Below are positions 19,167-28,648 of a DNA stretch of 64,000 nucleotides, in pieces (positions within the stretch are counted from its first letter, which is position 1; the number at the start of each line of letters is the position of its first letter). Below the pieces are notes generated by a model. It saw nothing but the letters and a program-made list of their open reading frames with translations. It made no database searches and was not told where the DNA came from. The stretch is taken from positions 62,001 to 126,000 of the forward strand of contig NZ_AWZT01000007.1 in the NCBI RefSeq assembly GCF_000472525.1. The letters run 5' to 3'. This DNA is from Paraburkholderia dilworthii (GTDB lineage: Bacteria > Pseudomonadota > Gammaproteobacteria > Burkholderiales > Burkholderiaceae). A program made the translations under genes and the position numbers.

Positions 19167-19568
19167 TCAGCGCGTGGCGCGATACTCGACCCAGTCGCCG
19201 GACCTGATTTCGTGGAGACCCTTCACCGCTTGAGGAGCGACCGGATAGAAGCGGCAGTTCACGACGTTGCCGTCCACTTTCACCATCACTTCACGGGCGA
19301 GAAAGCGATCTTCGATGCCTGGATACACCGCCTCGATCTCGTCGAGCACGGCGACGAGTTGATCGTCGATTTCATAGACATCGCCGATCACGTCCACGCC
19401 CTGTTCGTCGACGACGAGTCCCGGATACGAACCGAAGTCGAACAGATGGCCGCGAACCGTGGCCGTGCCGAGCAGGTTCGGCTCGGCTATGTCGTTGCGC
19501 GCCGCGGCTTCGCGGATGTCGTTCACTTCGCCCGCTCGCAGCGTGCCGTAGACAAAGACGGTTTGCAT
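19167..19568 (-). CDS. Gamma-glutamylcyclotransferase-like (AIG2/GGCT) family protein
   Basis: A 133-residue protein of the BtrG/YtfP/AIG2 fold. The N-terminal MQTVFVYGTLRAGEVN is the substrate-pocket signature and the acidic segment DEIEAVYPGIEDRFLAREVMV contains the expected catalytic Glu region. Members cleave gamma-glutamyl peptides or amine adducts to 5-oxoproline, but for YtfP-like bacterial proteins the substrate is not settled. It is divergent from the AraC regulator gene. Confidence 0.82.
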   Translation of the reverse strand: MQTVFVYGTLRAGEVNDIREAAARNDIAEPNLLGTATVRGHLFDFGSYPGLVVDEQGVDVIGDVYEIDDQLVAVLDEIEAVYPGIEDRFLAREVMVKVDGNVVNCRFYPVAPQAVKGLHEIRSGDWVEYRATR

Positions 19569-19708
19569 CGTCGTTCGTGCTCCTCGAATGGTGGTCGGTC
19601 AATCGGGACATTATGCAACGTCTCAAAGCGGGCACGTTCTACAATGAGAACCCACTCATGTTCGGGCCTCATGCCCATAGCGTTTCGTTCCGTGGATCGA
19701 CCTTCGCC

Positions 19709-20623
19709 ATGACTCCGTACGCCGGCTCGGACCGCTCGAGCTTCGTCAGCTTGACCGACACTCCGCCAGAGTTTCAGCCGAACGACGCGCATCCGATTCG
19801 CGTGCGCTCGCGGCCCATGCCGATGGGTTCTCACTTTGCGCGTCATACGCATGCCTGGGCACAGGTCGCGTATGCGTCGCGCGGCGTACTGCGCGTCGCG
19901 ACGACCGGCACGACATGGATGGTGCCGCCCTCCCGAGCAATCTGGGTGCCGCCGCACGTCACGCACGAGGTGGTGGCCGTCGAAGATGCGTTCCTGCGCA
20001 CGTTGTATATCAGTGAAAGCGCGGTGCCTGCGGGACTCGACGCGCCCCGTGTCGTCGAAGTCTCGAACCTGCTGCGCGAAGTGATTGCCGCGCTCGACAC
20101 GTCTGGCATCTCGCCCGCGCGCGAGCAGTTGCTCGGCGCGCTCGCGTTAGATGAGCTGACGCGTTCGGAGCCACTGCCGCTGTCGGTGCCGATGCCCAAC
20201 GAAAAGCGCCTGCGCGCGCTGTGCGAGGCGGTGATCGCGGACCCGACGCCCGGTGAGTCGCTCGAACAATGGGCGGCGAGCGTCGGAGCGAGTACGCGCA
20301 CGATTGCGCGGCTTTTCCGGCAGGAGCTTGGCGTGAGCTTTTCGCAATGGCGGCAACAGGCGATTCTCGCGCGGGCGATTCCACTACTGAGTCAGGGACG
20401 GCCACTGTCGCATGTCGCCCAGGAATTGGGCTATCAGAGCCAGAGCGCATTTTCCGCGATGTTCCGGCGTGCGTTTGGTGAAAGCCCGCGCGCGTTTATC
20501 GAACGGGGCTCGGAACATCGTCTGGAAAATGGCGAAAGCCGCGACGATGCGGACCTGGACGAGAATGCCGGCGAGCAGGCAGCGCAGCATCGGGCGGATG
20601 CGGCGAGCAGCGAACACGGATGA
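19709..20623 (+). CDS. AraC-family transcriptional regulator with N-terminal cupin
   Basis: About 304 residues from the ATG at 19709. An N-terminal cupin-like sensing domain (MPMGSHFARHTHAWAQVAY...VPPSRAIWVPPHVTHEV) is followed by a C-terminal AraC helix-turn-helix pair (LEQWAASVGASTRTIARLF and LSHVAQELGYQSQSAFSAMF). The C-terminal tail of about 35 residues is acidic. The frame is open to an ATG at 19577, but a TACAAT box near 19640 suggests promoter DNA there, so I prefer a later start; ATGs at 19613 and 19658 are alternatives. Its target genes are not evident. Confidence 0.85.
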   Translation: MTPYAGSDRSSFVSLTDTPPEFQPNDAHPIRVRSRPMPMGSHFARHTHAWAQVAYASRGVLRVATTGTTWMVPPSRAIWVPPHVTHEVVAVEDAFLRTLYISESAVPAGLDAPRVVEVSNLLREVIAALDTSGISPAREQLLGALALDELTRSEPLPLSVPMPNEKRLRALCEAVIADPTPGESLEQWAASVGASTRTIARLFRQELGVSFSQWRQQAILARAIPLLSQGRPLSHVAQELGYQSQSAFSAMFRRAFGESPRAFIERGSEHRLENGESRDDADLDENAGEQAAQHRADAASSEHG

Positions 20624-20653
20624 ACGCTGAACCTGGGTCGCCGGGCGCGCGGC

Positions 20654-21118
20654 TCAAACGCGCCGCGCAAGATGACGGATCGCGCCAAGCTGTGCGAGCC
20701 GCGGCCCGGTCAGTTTGTAGCCTTTGCGCTGATAGAGCCGCGCTGCGGGATTGTCGACGAACACGCGCAACTGCAGTTCGCGCAGTCCGCGCTCGCGCGC
20801 CCATTGGTGCGACATATCCAGCAGATAGGTGCCCGCGCCGAGCCGCCTGTACCCTTCAGCAATCTGCACGTCGCGGATATGCAGCGAATCGCCTTCTTGC
20901 GTGATGCGCAACACGCCAATCGGCTTGCCGTCCATTTCGAGGATGAAATTTTCCGACTCGCGCCAACTGCCGAGAAAGAGATCGCCACGCCAGACGAGAT
21001 GATGCCGCTGATAATAGCCGCCCATGTTGCTATGAGTCAGCGCCTCAGCGAACTCGAAATCGTCCATGCTGGCTTTGCGCAGATGGAACGGCAACGGAGC
21101 TTCGGTTGGATCGAACAT
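20654..21118 (-). CDS. GNAT-family N-acetyltransferase
   Basis: A 154-residue acetyltransferase. The core contains VQIAEGYRRLGAGTYLLDM (acetyl-CoA loop of R-R-x-G-x-G type) and FVDNPAARLYQRKGYKLTG, the C-terminal signature of the fold. The ATG at 21118 is preferred over 21175 because the upstream 19 residues are not conserved-looking. It converges with the AraC gene. The acceptor substrate is unknown. Confidence 0.85.
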   Translation of the reverse strand: MFDPTEAPLPFHLRKASMDDFEFAEALTHSNMGGYYQRHHLVWRGDLFLGSWRESENFILEMDGKPIGVLRITQEGDSLHIRDVQIAEGYRRLGAGTYLLDMSHQWARERGLRELQLRVFVDNPAARLYQRKGYKLTGPRLAQLGAIRHLARRV

Positions 21119-21220
21119 GGTGGCACGACGAAGAGAAGTCGGATAAACGGTAAAACAGGCCGCGCGCGCTGGCAATGGCTGTTTGTCCCGAGCATATCCA
21201 GGCGGGATGATCAGCGGAAT

Positions 21221-21255
21221 AAAAAAAGCCCACTTCTTTCGAAGTGGGCTTTTTC
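21221..21255 (-). terminator. Terminator of the distal Glu-Asp tRNA unit
   Basis: AAAAAGCCCACTTC and GAAGTGGGCTTTTT form a perfect stem with A and T tails on both sides, so it can work in both directions. It lies directly after the last leftward tRNA-Asp gene and upstream of the GNAT gene. Confidence 0.85.
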
Positions 21256-21260
21256 AAATC

Positions 21261-21337
21261 TGGCGGAGCGGACGGGACTCGAACCCGCGACCCCCGGCGT
21301 GACAGGCCGGTATTCTAACCAACTGAACTACCGCTCC
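21261..21337 (-). tRNA. tRNA-Asp(GTC)
   Basis: 77 bases with encoded CCA. Acceptor GGAGCGG pairs with CCGCTCC. The anticodon loop CTGTCAC carries GTC and the T-arm reads GCGGGTTCGAGTCCCGT. It differs from the second Asp copy in the acceptor stem (GGAGCGG against GGAGTGG) with the opposite strand compensated, so both fold. Confidence 0.97.
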
Positions 21338-21417
21338 AGATTTTCACACCCGGCAAGCAAGCTGCGCTCACTCACCCACTGCACCGTTCAACTTCCAACC
21401 GAACGACGCCGATATTC

Positions 21418-21493
21418 TGGCGTCCCCTAGGGGATTCGAACCCCTGTACTCACCGTGAAAGGGTGATGTCCTAGGCCTCTAGACGAAGGGGAC
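21418..21493 (-). tRNA. tRNA-Glu(TTC)
   Basis: 76 bases with encoded CCA. Acceptor GTCCCCT pairs with AGGGGAC, the anticodon loop contains CTTTCAC with TTC, and the T-arm reads CAGGGGTTCGAATCCCCT. The mature sequence is the same as the second Glu copy at 21734. Confidence 0.97.
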
Positions 21494-21516
21494 AACGTAC
21501 TGCTTACACCTTTAAT

Positions 21517-21551
21517 GAAAAAGCCCGTTCAAGTGTGTATGAACGGGCTTT
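21517..21551 (-). terminator. Terminator between the two Glu-Asp tRNA units
   Basis: AAAGCCCGTTCA and TGAACGGGCTTT form a perfect 12-base-pair stem with an eight-base loop. On the minus strand the stem is followed by a T-run (complement of GAAAAAG). It sits just after the upstream Asp gene, matching the position of the terminator after the other Asp gene. Confidence 0.8.
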
Positions 21552-21554
21552 GTC

Positions 21555-21631
21555 TGGCGGAGTGGACGGGACTCGAACCCGCGACCCCCGGCGTGACAGG
21601 CCGGTATTCTAACCAACTGAACTACCACTCC
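21555..21631 (-). tRNA. tRNA-Asp(GTC), second copy
   Basis: 77 bases with encoded CCA, anticodon GTC in loop CTGTCAC. Acceptor stem GGAGTGG/CCACTCC. Apart from this compensated base pair the sequence matches the copy at 21261. Confidence 0.97.
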
Positions 21632-21733
21632 AGTCTTCACACCTGGCTTGCGAGCGTCGGTTATTTCTCTGCAAGCTGCGCTGCTTTACTGCTGATCGGG
21701 CATTAACCCGAACGCTAAAGCGACGCTGATGTT

Positions 21734-21809
21734 TGGCGTCCCCTAGGGGATTCGAACCCCTGTACTCACCGTGAAAGGGTGATGTCCTAGGCCTCTAGAC
21801 GAAGGGGAC
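21734..21809 (-). tRNA. tRNA-Glu(TTC), second copy
   Basis: 76 bases with encoded CCA, anticodon TTC. The mature sequence is identical to the copy at 21418, while the flanking DNA differs. Confidence 0.97.
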
Positions 21810-21987
21810 ATGATCTTTTCAGACATGCCTTTTATTCGCCGCTGAGTCGGATTAACCAGCGAAAAGCTAAATGCTAGTTATTTATTCCGCCAACTGCGAA
21901 GACCGCTATTTTAACTACGATACTGCTGCTTGTGAAGTCTTTTTTTCTACAAGCTCCAGACTTCGGAACGACTTCACTCTGCTCTGA

Positions 21988-22063
<76 letters not shown>

Positions 22064-22213
22064 TTGCAGAACAGAAACGAGATTCTAGAGGCCAATTTGC
22101 GCTTTGTAAATACCCTTTGAGCAATCGCATGCGACTTTTTTCCGAACTCGCATGCAAACACACTCAATGCACGCCGGAACGCGCTCGGGCCCGCTTGTGG
22201 GCCCTTTCACGTC

Positions 22214-23623
22214 TTATGCCAACGCCTTCCCGATACGCCCCACGACCACATCGCGGCCGAACAGCATCAGCACCATATCAATCGAGGGCGTATGCGTCGT
22301 GCCCGCGACCAGCAGACGGACCGGCATCGCCAGTTGCGGCATCTTCAGCTTGTGGGTGCCAAGCGTTGCCTTCAGCGCTGCGGCGATCGCCTCTTTGGTC
22401 CACTCGACCGTCTTCAGCGCAGCGGCAAGATCGCCGAGCGCCGGGCGCACCGCATCAGTCACATGCTGCGCTAGTGCTTCGGCGTCCGGCGCGGGCGTGC
22501 GATAGAACATCGCGGCGTTCTCCGCGATCTCCTTGACCGTCGATGCACGATCCTTTAGCAGCCCAACGACCGCCGTCAGATCCGCGCCCTGAGCGATGGT
22601 CGCCTCGTCGATACCCAGTTCCGCGAAGAACGGCCGCGCCAGTCCGGCGAGTCGGGCGTTATCGGCTTCCTTGATGTAGTGCGCGTTCAGCCAGTTCAGC
22701 TTGTCGTGGTCGTACTGCGCCGGAGATTTGCCCAGGTGCTCGAGATCGAACCATTCGACGAACTGCTCGCGCGAGAAAATTTCCGCGTCGCCATGCGACC
22801 AGCCAAGACGCGCCAGATAGTTCACCACCGCTTCCGGCAGATAACCGGCATCGCGATAGCCGATCACGCTCATTGCGCCGTGACGCTTGCTCATCTTCTC
22901 GCCCTGCTCGTTGAGCACGGTCGGCAGGTGCGCATAGACCGGCGGCTCGCCGCCGAGCGCGCGCAGAATGTTGATCTGCCGCGGCGTGTTGTTCACGTGA
23001 TCGTCGCCGCGAATGACGTGCGTGATGCGCATATCGAGATCGTCGACCACCACGCAGAAGTTGTAGGTCGGCGTGCCGTCCGGCCGTGCAATCACGAGGT
23101 CGTCCAACTCCTCGTTGGAGATTTCGATGCGCCCTTTCACCGCATCGTCCCAGGCCACCACGCCAGTGAGCGGATTACGGAAGCGCAGCACCGGCTGGAC
23201 TCCCGCCGGGGGTTCGGGCAACACCTTGCCAGGCTCCGGACGCCATGTGCCGTCATAGCGCGGCTTCTCGCCGGCTTCACGCTGACGCTCGCGCAGCGCG
23301 TCGAGCTCTTCCGTCGACATGTAGCACGGGTAGACGAGCCCCGCGTCCTGCATCTCTTTGAGCACTTCGCGATAACGGTCCATGCGCTGCATCTGGTAGA
23401 ACGGGCCTTCGTCGAAATCGAGGCCGAGCCATTCCATGCCTTCGAGAATCGCGTCCACAGATTCAGTGGTGGAACGCTCGACGTCGGTATCCTCGATCCG
23501 CAGCACGAAGGTCCCTTTCATCTTGCGCGCGAACGCCCACGGATACAGCGCTGAGCGGATGTTGCCGAGGTGAATGAAGCCGGTGGGACTCGGTGCGAAA
23601 CGGGTACGAACGGAGGTGGTCAT
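22214..23623 (-). CDS. gltX: Glutamate--tRNA ligase
   Basis: A 469-residue class I aminoacyl-tRNA synthetase that charges tRNA-Glu. The HIGH-type motif is in [17 protein letters not shown] and the KMSKS-type loop is KMSKRHG. Length is standard (about 469). Two tRNA-Glu genes lie 0.4 and 0.7 kb downstream on the same strand, so enzyme and substrate are encoded side by side. Confidence 0.97.
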   Translation of the reverse strand: MTTSVRTRFAPSPTGFIHLGNIRSALYPWAFARKMKGTFVLRIEDTDVERSTTESVDAILEGMEWLGLDFDEGPFYQMQRMDRYREVLKEMQDAGLVYPCYMSTEELDALRERQREAGEKPRYDGTWRPEPGKVLPEPPAGVQPVLRFRNPLTGVVAWDDAVKGRIEISNEELDDLVIARPDGTPTYNFCVVVDDLDMRITHVIRGDDHVNNTPRQINILRALGGEPPVYAHLPTVLNEQGEKMSKRHGAMSVIGYRDAGYLPEAVVNYLARLGWSHGDAEIFSREQFVEWFDLEHLGKSPAQYDHDKLNWLNAHYIKEADNARLAGLARPFFAELGIDEATIAQGADLTAVVGLLKDRASTVKEIAENAAMFYRTPAPDAEALAQHVTDAVRPALGDLAAALKTVEWTKEAIAAALKATLGTHKLKMPQLAMPVRLLVAGTTHTPSIDMVLMLFGRDVVVGRIGKALA

Positions 23624-23998
23624 TAGCGGTTACTCGAAGACTGGCGCCGGCGCCGGACAAACATCGCCCGTCAAGCGCGGCAGCGAACCGCGCCCATACG
23701 ACACGACGGCTGCCGTGCATGGACACGAAGGAATTGAAGCGGAAGTCGAATTATACCTTTCGTAAGCGCGCGGCCCGCCCTCGTCCGAATGGGCTATTGA
23801 TGGCCACGGGCAGTGTCCGCGCAAGCTTTCGTTACCGGCCGCCGCGCATGCGCCGCTTTGATTTATGATGTGCGCGCGCTGAGGCGCAGACGCGCTCATC
23901 CGCGCATCGAACCGCTGTTTGCACTCACCCCGACCCTTGCCTGATTGCGGCCCAAAGCGGCGCCCGTCGCGCTGCACACGCCGTTGCTGGAGAACTCG
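23624..23998. other. Divergent region between gltX and the patatin-like gene
   Basis: About 375 bases with no supportable gene. It must hold the outward promoters of gltX and the patatin-like gene. Short frames present here lack ribosome binding sites and coding character. No hairpin-T-tract structure is seen. Confidence 0.4.
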
Positions 23999-24958
23999 TT
24001 GAAACCTTCGTCGCCCCGTTACGGCCGTCGCAATTTTTCGCTCGCCGCAGCCTCAGCGGTACTCGCTGCCTGCACCACAGCAGGCAGCAGAATTGACGGC
24101 GCGTCGTCGTCGAATGCGGCCACAGCTACGCCCACCACAGGCGCGGCGCCGCTGGACAAGCCGCAGCGGCCGATTCGCGTCGCGCTTGCGCTAGGTGGCG
24201 GCGCGGCGCGCGGCTTCGCGCATATCGGCGTCATCAAGGCGCTGGAGGCGCGCAACATTCAGGTCGATCTGGTGGCCGGCACGAGCGCCGGCTCGGTGGT
24301 CGGCGCGCTTTACGCGTCGGGCATGAACGGCTTCGCGCTAAACAAGCTGGCGTTGAACATGGATGAAGCATCCATCAGCGACTGGGCCATGCCATTTCGC
24401 ACGCGCGGCTTTCTGCAAGGCATCGCCCTGCAAAATTATCTGAACACCACGCTCAACAATCGCCCGATCGAAAAAATGGTGAAGCCGCTCGGCGTGGTCG
24501 CTACCGACCTGAAAACCGGCCAGCCAATTCTCTTTCAGCGCGGCAATACAGGTATCGCGGTGCGCGCCTCATGCAGCGTGCCGTCGATCTTCGAGCCGGT
24601 GAAAATCGGCGGGCACGAATATGTCGACGGCGGTCTGGTGAGCCCAGTGCCAGCGTCGTTCGCACGCAAAATGGGCGCGGACTTCGTGATCGCCGTGGAT
24701 ATCTCGCAGCGCCCCGAAAGCGGCCTGACGGCCAACTCCTTCGACGTGCTCATGCAAACCTTCACGATCATGGGCCAGACGATCAAGGCGTATGAACTCG
24801 ACAAATACGCCGACATCGTCATCCGTCCGAATCTCGCGGCCATGAGCGGCAGTGACTTCTCGCAGCGCAACGCCGCGATCCTGGCCGGCGAGGAAGCCGT
24901 TGCGAAGATCATGCCGGAACTACAACGCAAGCTGGCCGTGAGCCGTGCGGCGGCCTAG
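23999..24958 (+). CDS. Patatin-like phospholipase, predicted Tat-exported lipoprotein
   Basis: A 319-residue protein from a TTG start that has GGAG six bases upstream. The N-terminus carries an RR pair (GRRNFSLAAASAVLAAC) followed by a lipobox LAAC with Cys25, suggesting Tat export and lipidation. The patatin domain follows: oxyanion loop GGGAARGFAHIG, nucleophile elbow GTSAGS and the catalytic Asp in DGG (EYVDGGLVSPVP). It resembles RssA/YchK-type serine esterases. The physiological lipid is unknown. Confidence 0.88.
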   Translation: MKPSSPRYGRRNFSLAAASAVLAACTTAGSRIDGASSSNAATATPTTGAAPLDKPQRPIRVALALGGGAARGFAHIGVIKALEARNIQVDLVAGTSAGSVVGALYASGMNGFALNKLALNMDEASISDWAMPFRTRGFLQGIALQNYLNTTLNNRPIEKMVKPLGVVATDLKTGQPILFQRGNTGIAVRASCSVPSIFEPVKIGGHEYVDGGLVSPVPASFARKMGADFVIAVDISQRPESGLTANSFDVLMQTFTIMGQTIKAYELDKYADIVIRPNLAAMSGSDFSQRNAAILAGEEAVAKIMPELQRKLAVSRAAA

Positions 24959-25013
24959 CGCAGCCCGGCGTTGCGGGGTTCGGCACAGGACCGGCGGACC
25001 GGCTCCAAAACGC

Positions 25014-25044
25014 AAAAAGCCTGCTTCATTTGAAGCAGGCTTTT
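25014..25044. terminator. Bidirectional terminator
   Basis: AAAAGCCTGCTTC and GAAGCAGGCTTTT form a perfect stem with A and T tails on either side. It separates the convergent patatin-like and NlpC/P60 genes and can serve both. Confidence 0.88.
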
Positions 25045-25076
25045 GTGCTGTGCCCGAACTGCCGGCTCAGCAAAAA

Positions 25077-25742
25077 TCAGTTATTGCCGCCGATCGTCGC
25101 ATTCACGCGCTTGCGCAGATCTTCGCCGTCCTGATACGACGTCTCGATCCGGCGCGCGCCGGTGAAACGCTTTTCCCAGTAGCCGCTATCCATGTCGTCG
25201 ACGCGGATCGTGCTGCCGGTGGAGGGCGAATGCACGAACTTGTTGTCGCCGATATAGATGCCCACGTGCGAGAACGTGCGGCGCATGGTGTTGAAGAACA
25301 CCAGATCGCCCGGCTTGAGGTCGCTCACGCGGACCTTCTCGCCGACACGGCTCATTTCCTCGGCGCGGCGCGGCAGCGCCATGCCCAGCGTGTCCTGGAA
25401 CACGTAGCGCACGAAGCCGCTGCAATCGAGCCCCGAGTCCGGCGTGTTGCCGCCCCAACGGTAGCGAACGCCGATCATGTTCAGCGCGCCGACGACCACG
25501 TCGCCCGCCTTGCCGGCCATGCCGGAAAGAAACGATTTGGCGCCGCCGTCAGTATTGCTGCCGAGCGTTTGCGAATTGGAGGGGGAGGAAGAACTCGCCG
25601 CGTTGCTCGGCGAATATGAGGCATTCTGATTGAAACTGCTTACTTCGTCGGCGAAAGCGCCGGGAGCTGCTGCGATCAAGACGCCAATGAACATCCCGGC
25701 GACGGCGCGCGTGCAAGCCTGGGTCAGATTTCTGTGCTGCAT
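25077..25742 (-). CDS. C40 (NlpC/P60) family peptidoglycan endopeptidase
   Basis: A 221-residue exported hydrolase cutting peptidoglycan peptides. A signal peptide ends near ADA-like GAFADE (residues 1-31). A Ser/Asn-rich linker of about 45 residues comes next, then the catalytic domain with Cys107 (LDCSGFV), His159 (FSHVGIYIGD) and His171. It resembles the Spr/MepS group but lacks a lipobox, so it should be periplasmic and soluble. It is transcribed alone. Confidence 0.9.
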   Translation of the reverse strand: MQHRNLTQACTRAVAGMFIGVLIAAAPGAFADEVSSFNQNASYSPSNAASSSSPSNSQTLGSNTDGGAKSFLSGMAGKAGDVVVGALNMIGVRYRWGGNTPDSGLDCSGFVRYVFQDTLGMALPRRAEEMSRVGEKVRVSDLKPGDLVFFNTMRRTFSHVGIYIGDNKFVHSPSTGSTIRVDDMDSGYWEKRFTGARRIETSYQDGEDLRKRVNATIGGNN

Positions 25743-25880
25743 TGGTCGGTATTTTTTGCTAAAGAATCAGGGGTCTACGGAAAAAAGTTTGGTCGATACT
25801 AGCCAGTAAGTATTCACGTGTCAAAACAAATAGAAAAATACAATCGATACCCGCACCCAATTGGTGAAAGGGGTGAAAAA

Positions 25881-27545
25881 TCAGTGATTCAACGCTGCTT
25901 TCAGGAGCTTTCGAGTGTACGGGTGGGCCGGCGTCGAAAAGATTTTCTCAACGTCTCCGCTTTCGACGATAGAACCGTTTTGCATCACCGCAACGCGGTG
26001 CGCCATCGCTCCAATCACGGCCAGATCGTGGCTGATGAAAACGAAGCCCAGGTTGTACTTCTGTTGCAAGCCGGCGAGCAGTTTCAGCACTTGCTGCTGG
26101 ATAGAAACGTCGAGCGCGCTGGTCGGTTCGTCGAGGATCAGAATCCGCGGCTCAACCACGAGCGCCCGTGCAATGGCTATGCGCTGGCGCTGTCCGCCGG
26201 AAAACTCGTGCGGATAACGCAGCAGCGCGGTCCGGTCGATCCCGACCTCGCGCAGCACGGCAAGCACCTTATCGCGCCGCGCCTGCGGCGTCATGTGCGG
26301 CCGGTGCAACGGCAGCCCTTCGCCGACGATCCGCTCGATCGTCTGGCGAGGCGAAAGCGAGCTGAACGGGTCCTGAAACACCACCTGCATATTCGAGCGC
26401 AACGCGGTCTGCTCGGCGCCGCGATAGCTGCGAAGCGCCCTGCCCTGAAATTCGATTTCGCCGTGCGCGGTGCGCTGCAGCCCGAGCAAGGCCATTGCGA
26501 GCGTCGATTTCCCGGAACCGGATTCACCGACGATGCCAAGCGTCTCGCCCTGCCGCACCGAAATAGCCGCGTCCGCAACCGCGCGAAACCGCCCCGAGCG
26601 GAACCAGCCGGCGAATCCCGGCAACTTCGTTCTGAAATCGACGCAAACATCGCGAGCTTCCAGCAGCACCGGCGAAATAGGTAGCACCGGGACGACCGTG
26701 CGCTGCGGCCGGCTTTCGAGCAGCCGCTGCGTGTACGGGTGCTGCGGCGACTCGAACACTTGCTCGACCGGCCCGCTTTCGACCAGTACGCCCTTCTCCA
26801 TCACCGCGATGCGCTGTGCAAAATGGCGCACGAGGTTCAGGTCGTGCGTGATCAGCAGCACGGCCATGCCGCGCTTTTCGGCTTCGTCGCGCTGCAGTTC
26901 GAGTAGCAGCTCGACGATCTGCGCGCGAATCGTCACGTCCAGCGCGGTAGTCGGTTCGTCGGCGAGAAGAAGACGGGGACGGCACGCGAGCGCCATCGCG
27001 ATCATCGCGCGCTGCCGCTGTCCGCCCGAGAGTTGATGCGGGTAGCTGTTCACGCGTTTGCCCGGCTCGGGAATGCCCGTGCGCCCCAGCAGCGCGACCG
27101 CGCGCTTGCGTGCTTCCGCCGCCGAAACGCCGTCATGAACGACGATCGTTTCCGCGATCTGGTCGCCGACTGTATAGAGCGGATTGAGCGCGGTCATCGG
27201 CTCCTGAAAGATCATCGCGATGTCCGAGCCGCGCATGCCGCGCATCTCACGCTCGCTTTTGGCGAGCAGATCCTCGCCGTCGAAACGGACCGAGCCGCTC
27301 ACCTGCGCGTCGCTCAACAGACGCAGGATCGACAGCGCGGTCACGCTTTTTCCCGAGCCGGATTCGCCGACGAGCGCAACGCGCTCGCCGCGCTGGATCG
27401 CCAGCGTGACGTCGTTCACAGCCACTGTGTCGCCGAATCTCACATGCAGACGATCGAGTTCTAGCAGCGGCGCCGCGCTCGCCGCTTCGGCGCTGCCATG
27501 TCCTTGCCCCTTGCGCGGCGCCTGCGCTTGCCGTTGAGCGTTCAC
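25881..27545 (-). CDS. yejF: Peptide ABC transporter, tandem ATP-binding protein (YejF-type)
   Basis: A 554-residue fusion of two ABC ATPase domains, each with Walker A ([11 protein letters not shown] near residue 60 and [14 protein letters not shown] near 340) and signature LSGGQRQR or FSGGQRQR. This double architecture is typical of YejF, which drives the YejABEF oligopeptide/microcin C importer. Its start overlaps the yejE stop by four bases (ATGA), so it is translationally coupled as the last gene of the operon. Confidence 0.93.
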   Translation of the reverse strand: MNAQRQAQAPRKGQGHGSAEAASAAPLLELDRLHVRFGDTVAVNDVTLAIQRGERVALVGESGSGKSVTALSILRLLSDAQVSGSVRFDGEDLLAKSEREMRGMRGSDIAMIFQEPMTALNPLYTVGDQIAETIVVHDGVSAAEARKRAVALLGRTGIPEPGKRVNSYPHQLSGGQRQRAMIAMALACRPRLLLADEPTTALDVTIRAQIVELLLELQRDEAEKRGMAVLLITHDLNLVRHFAQRIAVMEKGVLVESGPVEQVFESPQHPYTQRLLESRPQRTVVPVLPISPVLLEARDVCVDFRTKLPGFAGWFRSGRFRAVADAAISVRQGETLGIVGESGSGKSTLAMALLGLQRTAHGEIEFQGRALRSYRGAEQTALRSNMQVVFQDPFSSLSPRQTIERIVGEGLPLHRPHMTPQARRDKVLAVLREVGIDRTALLRYPHEFSGGQRQRIAIARALVVEPRILILDEPTSALDVSIQQQVLKLLAGLQQKYNLGFVFISHDLAVIGAMAHRVAVMQNGSIVESGDVEKIFSTPAHPYTRKLLKAALNH

Positions 27546-28648
27546 TGATTGCCTCCGGCGCGCATTGCATCGGAGATGCGGGTATCGAGCGCGTTACGCA
27601 GCGCGTCGCCCATAAAGGTGAGCAACAACAGCATCGCGACCAGCACGCCGAAGGTGGACAACGAGATCCACCACGCGTCGAGGTTCGCCTTGCCCTGCGC
27701 GAGCAGTTCGCCGAGGCTCGGCGTCGGCGAAGGCACGCCTAGGCCGAGAAAGTCGAGACTGGTGAGCGCGAGAATCGCGCCGCTCATGCGAAACGGCAGG
27801 AACGTGATCACCGGCGTAAGGCTATTGGGCAACAGGTGCCGCCACATGATCTGCCAGTTCGACAGGCCCATCGCCCTTGCCGCGCGCACGTAGTCCTGCT
27901 GACGATTACGCAGGAACTCCGCACGCACGTAATCGGACAGGCCGATCCAGCCAAAAAGCGAAAGCAGCACGATCAGCAGAATGAACCCCGGCTCGAAAAT
28001 AGACGAGAAAATGATCAGCAGGTAGAGCTCCGGCAACGCGCTCCAGATTTCGATCAGACGTTGCCCGACAATATCGATACGTCCTCCGAAATATCCTTGC
28101 ACGGCGCCGGCGGCGATGCCAAGTATCGTCCCAATGAAGGTCAGCACGAGGCCGAACTCCACCGAAACTCGAAAGCCGTACAACAGTCGCGCGAAAACAT
28201 CGCGGCCGCGGTCGTCGGTGCCGAGCCAGTTTTCACGCGAAGGCGGCGCCGGATTCGGCGCTTTTGAAAAATAGTTCAGCGTGTCGTAGTAGTAATGGTT
28301 CGGCGGATACACCGCGAAGTTGCCCGGCGTATCGAAACGCTGCTTGATATAGGGATCGAGATAGTCTGCGGGCGTCGGAAAATCGCCGCCGAACGTGGTT
28401 TCCGCGTAGGTCCTGAAGAGCGGGAAATACAGGTGGCCGTCGTAGCGCACCACGAGCGGCTTGTCGTTCGACCAGAGCGGGCCGGCCAGGCTCGCCGCGA
28501 AGGCCACCACGAATACGATGAGGCTCCAGTAACCCAGGCGCTGCTGGCGAAACCGCTGCCATACACGGCGCGCTGGCGAAGGCGAGACGAACGCGCGCGC
28601 GGGTTCGACGCGCGCCGCTGCATCGGCTGAAAGGCGGGCTCGATTCAT
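27542..28648 (-). CDS. yejE: Peptide ABC transporter permease (YejE-type)
   Basis: A 368-residue inner-membrane permease. It has one N-terminal transmembrane segment, a large periplasmic loop (about residues 50-150) ending in NWLGTDDRGRDVFARLL, and five C-terminal segments with the EAA loop RAARAMGLSNWQIMWRHLLPN. GTDxxGRD is characteristic of DppC/OppC/YejE permeases. The ATG at 28648 overlaps the yejB stop in ATGA and is preferred over an ATG 17 codons upstream. Confidence 0.93.
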   Translation of the reverse strand: MNRARLSADAAARVEPARAFVSPSPARRVWQRFRQQRLGYWSLIVFVVAFAASLAGPLWSNDKPLVVRYDGHLYFPLFRTYAETTFGGDFPTPADYLDPYIKQRFDTPGNFAVYPPNHYYYDTLNYFSKAPNPAPPSRENWLGTDDRGRDVFARLLYGFRVSVEFGLVLTFIGTILGIAAGAVQGYFGGRIDIVGQRLIEIWSALPELYLLIIFSSIFEPGFILLIVLLSLFGWIGLSDYVRAEFLRNRQQDYVRAARAMGLSNWQIMWRHLLPNSLTPVITFLPFRMSGAILALTSLDFLGLGVPSPTPSLGELLAQGKANLDAWWISLSTFGVLVAMLLLLTFMGDALRNALDTRISDAMRAGGNQ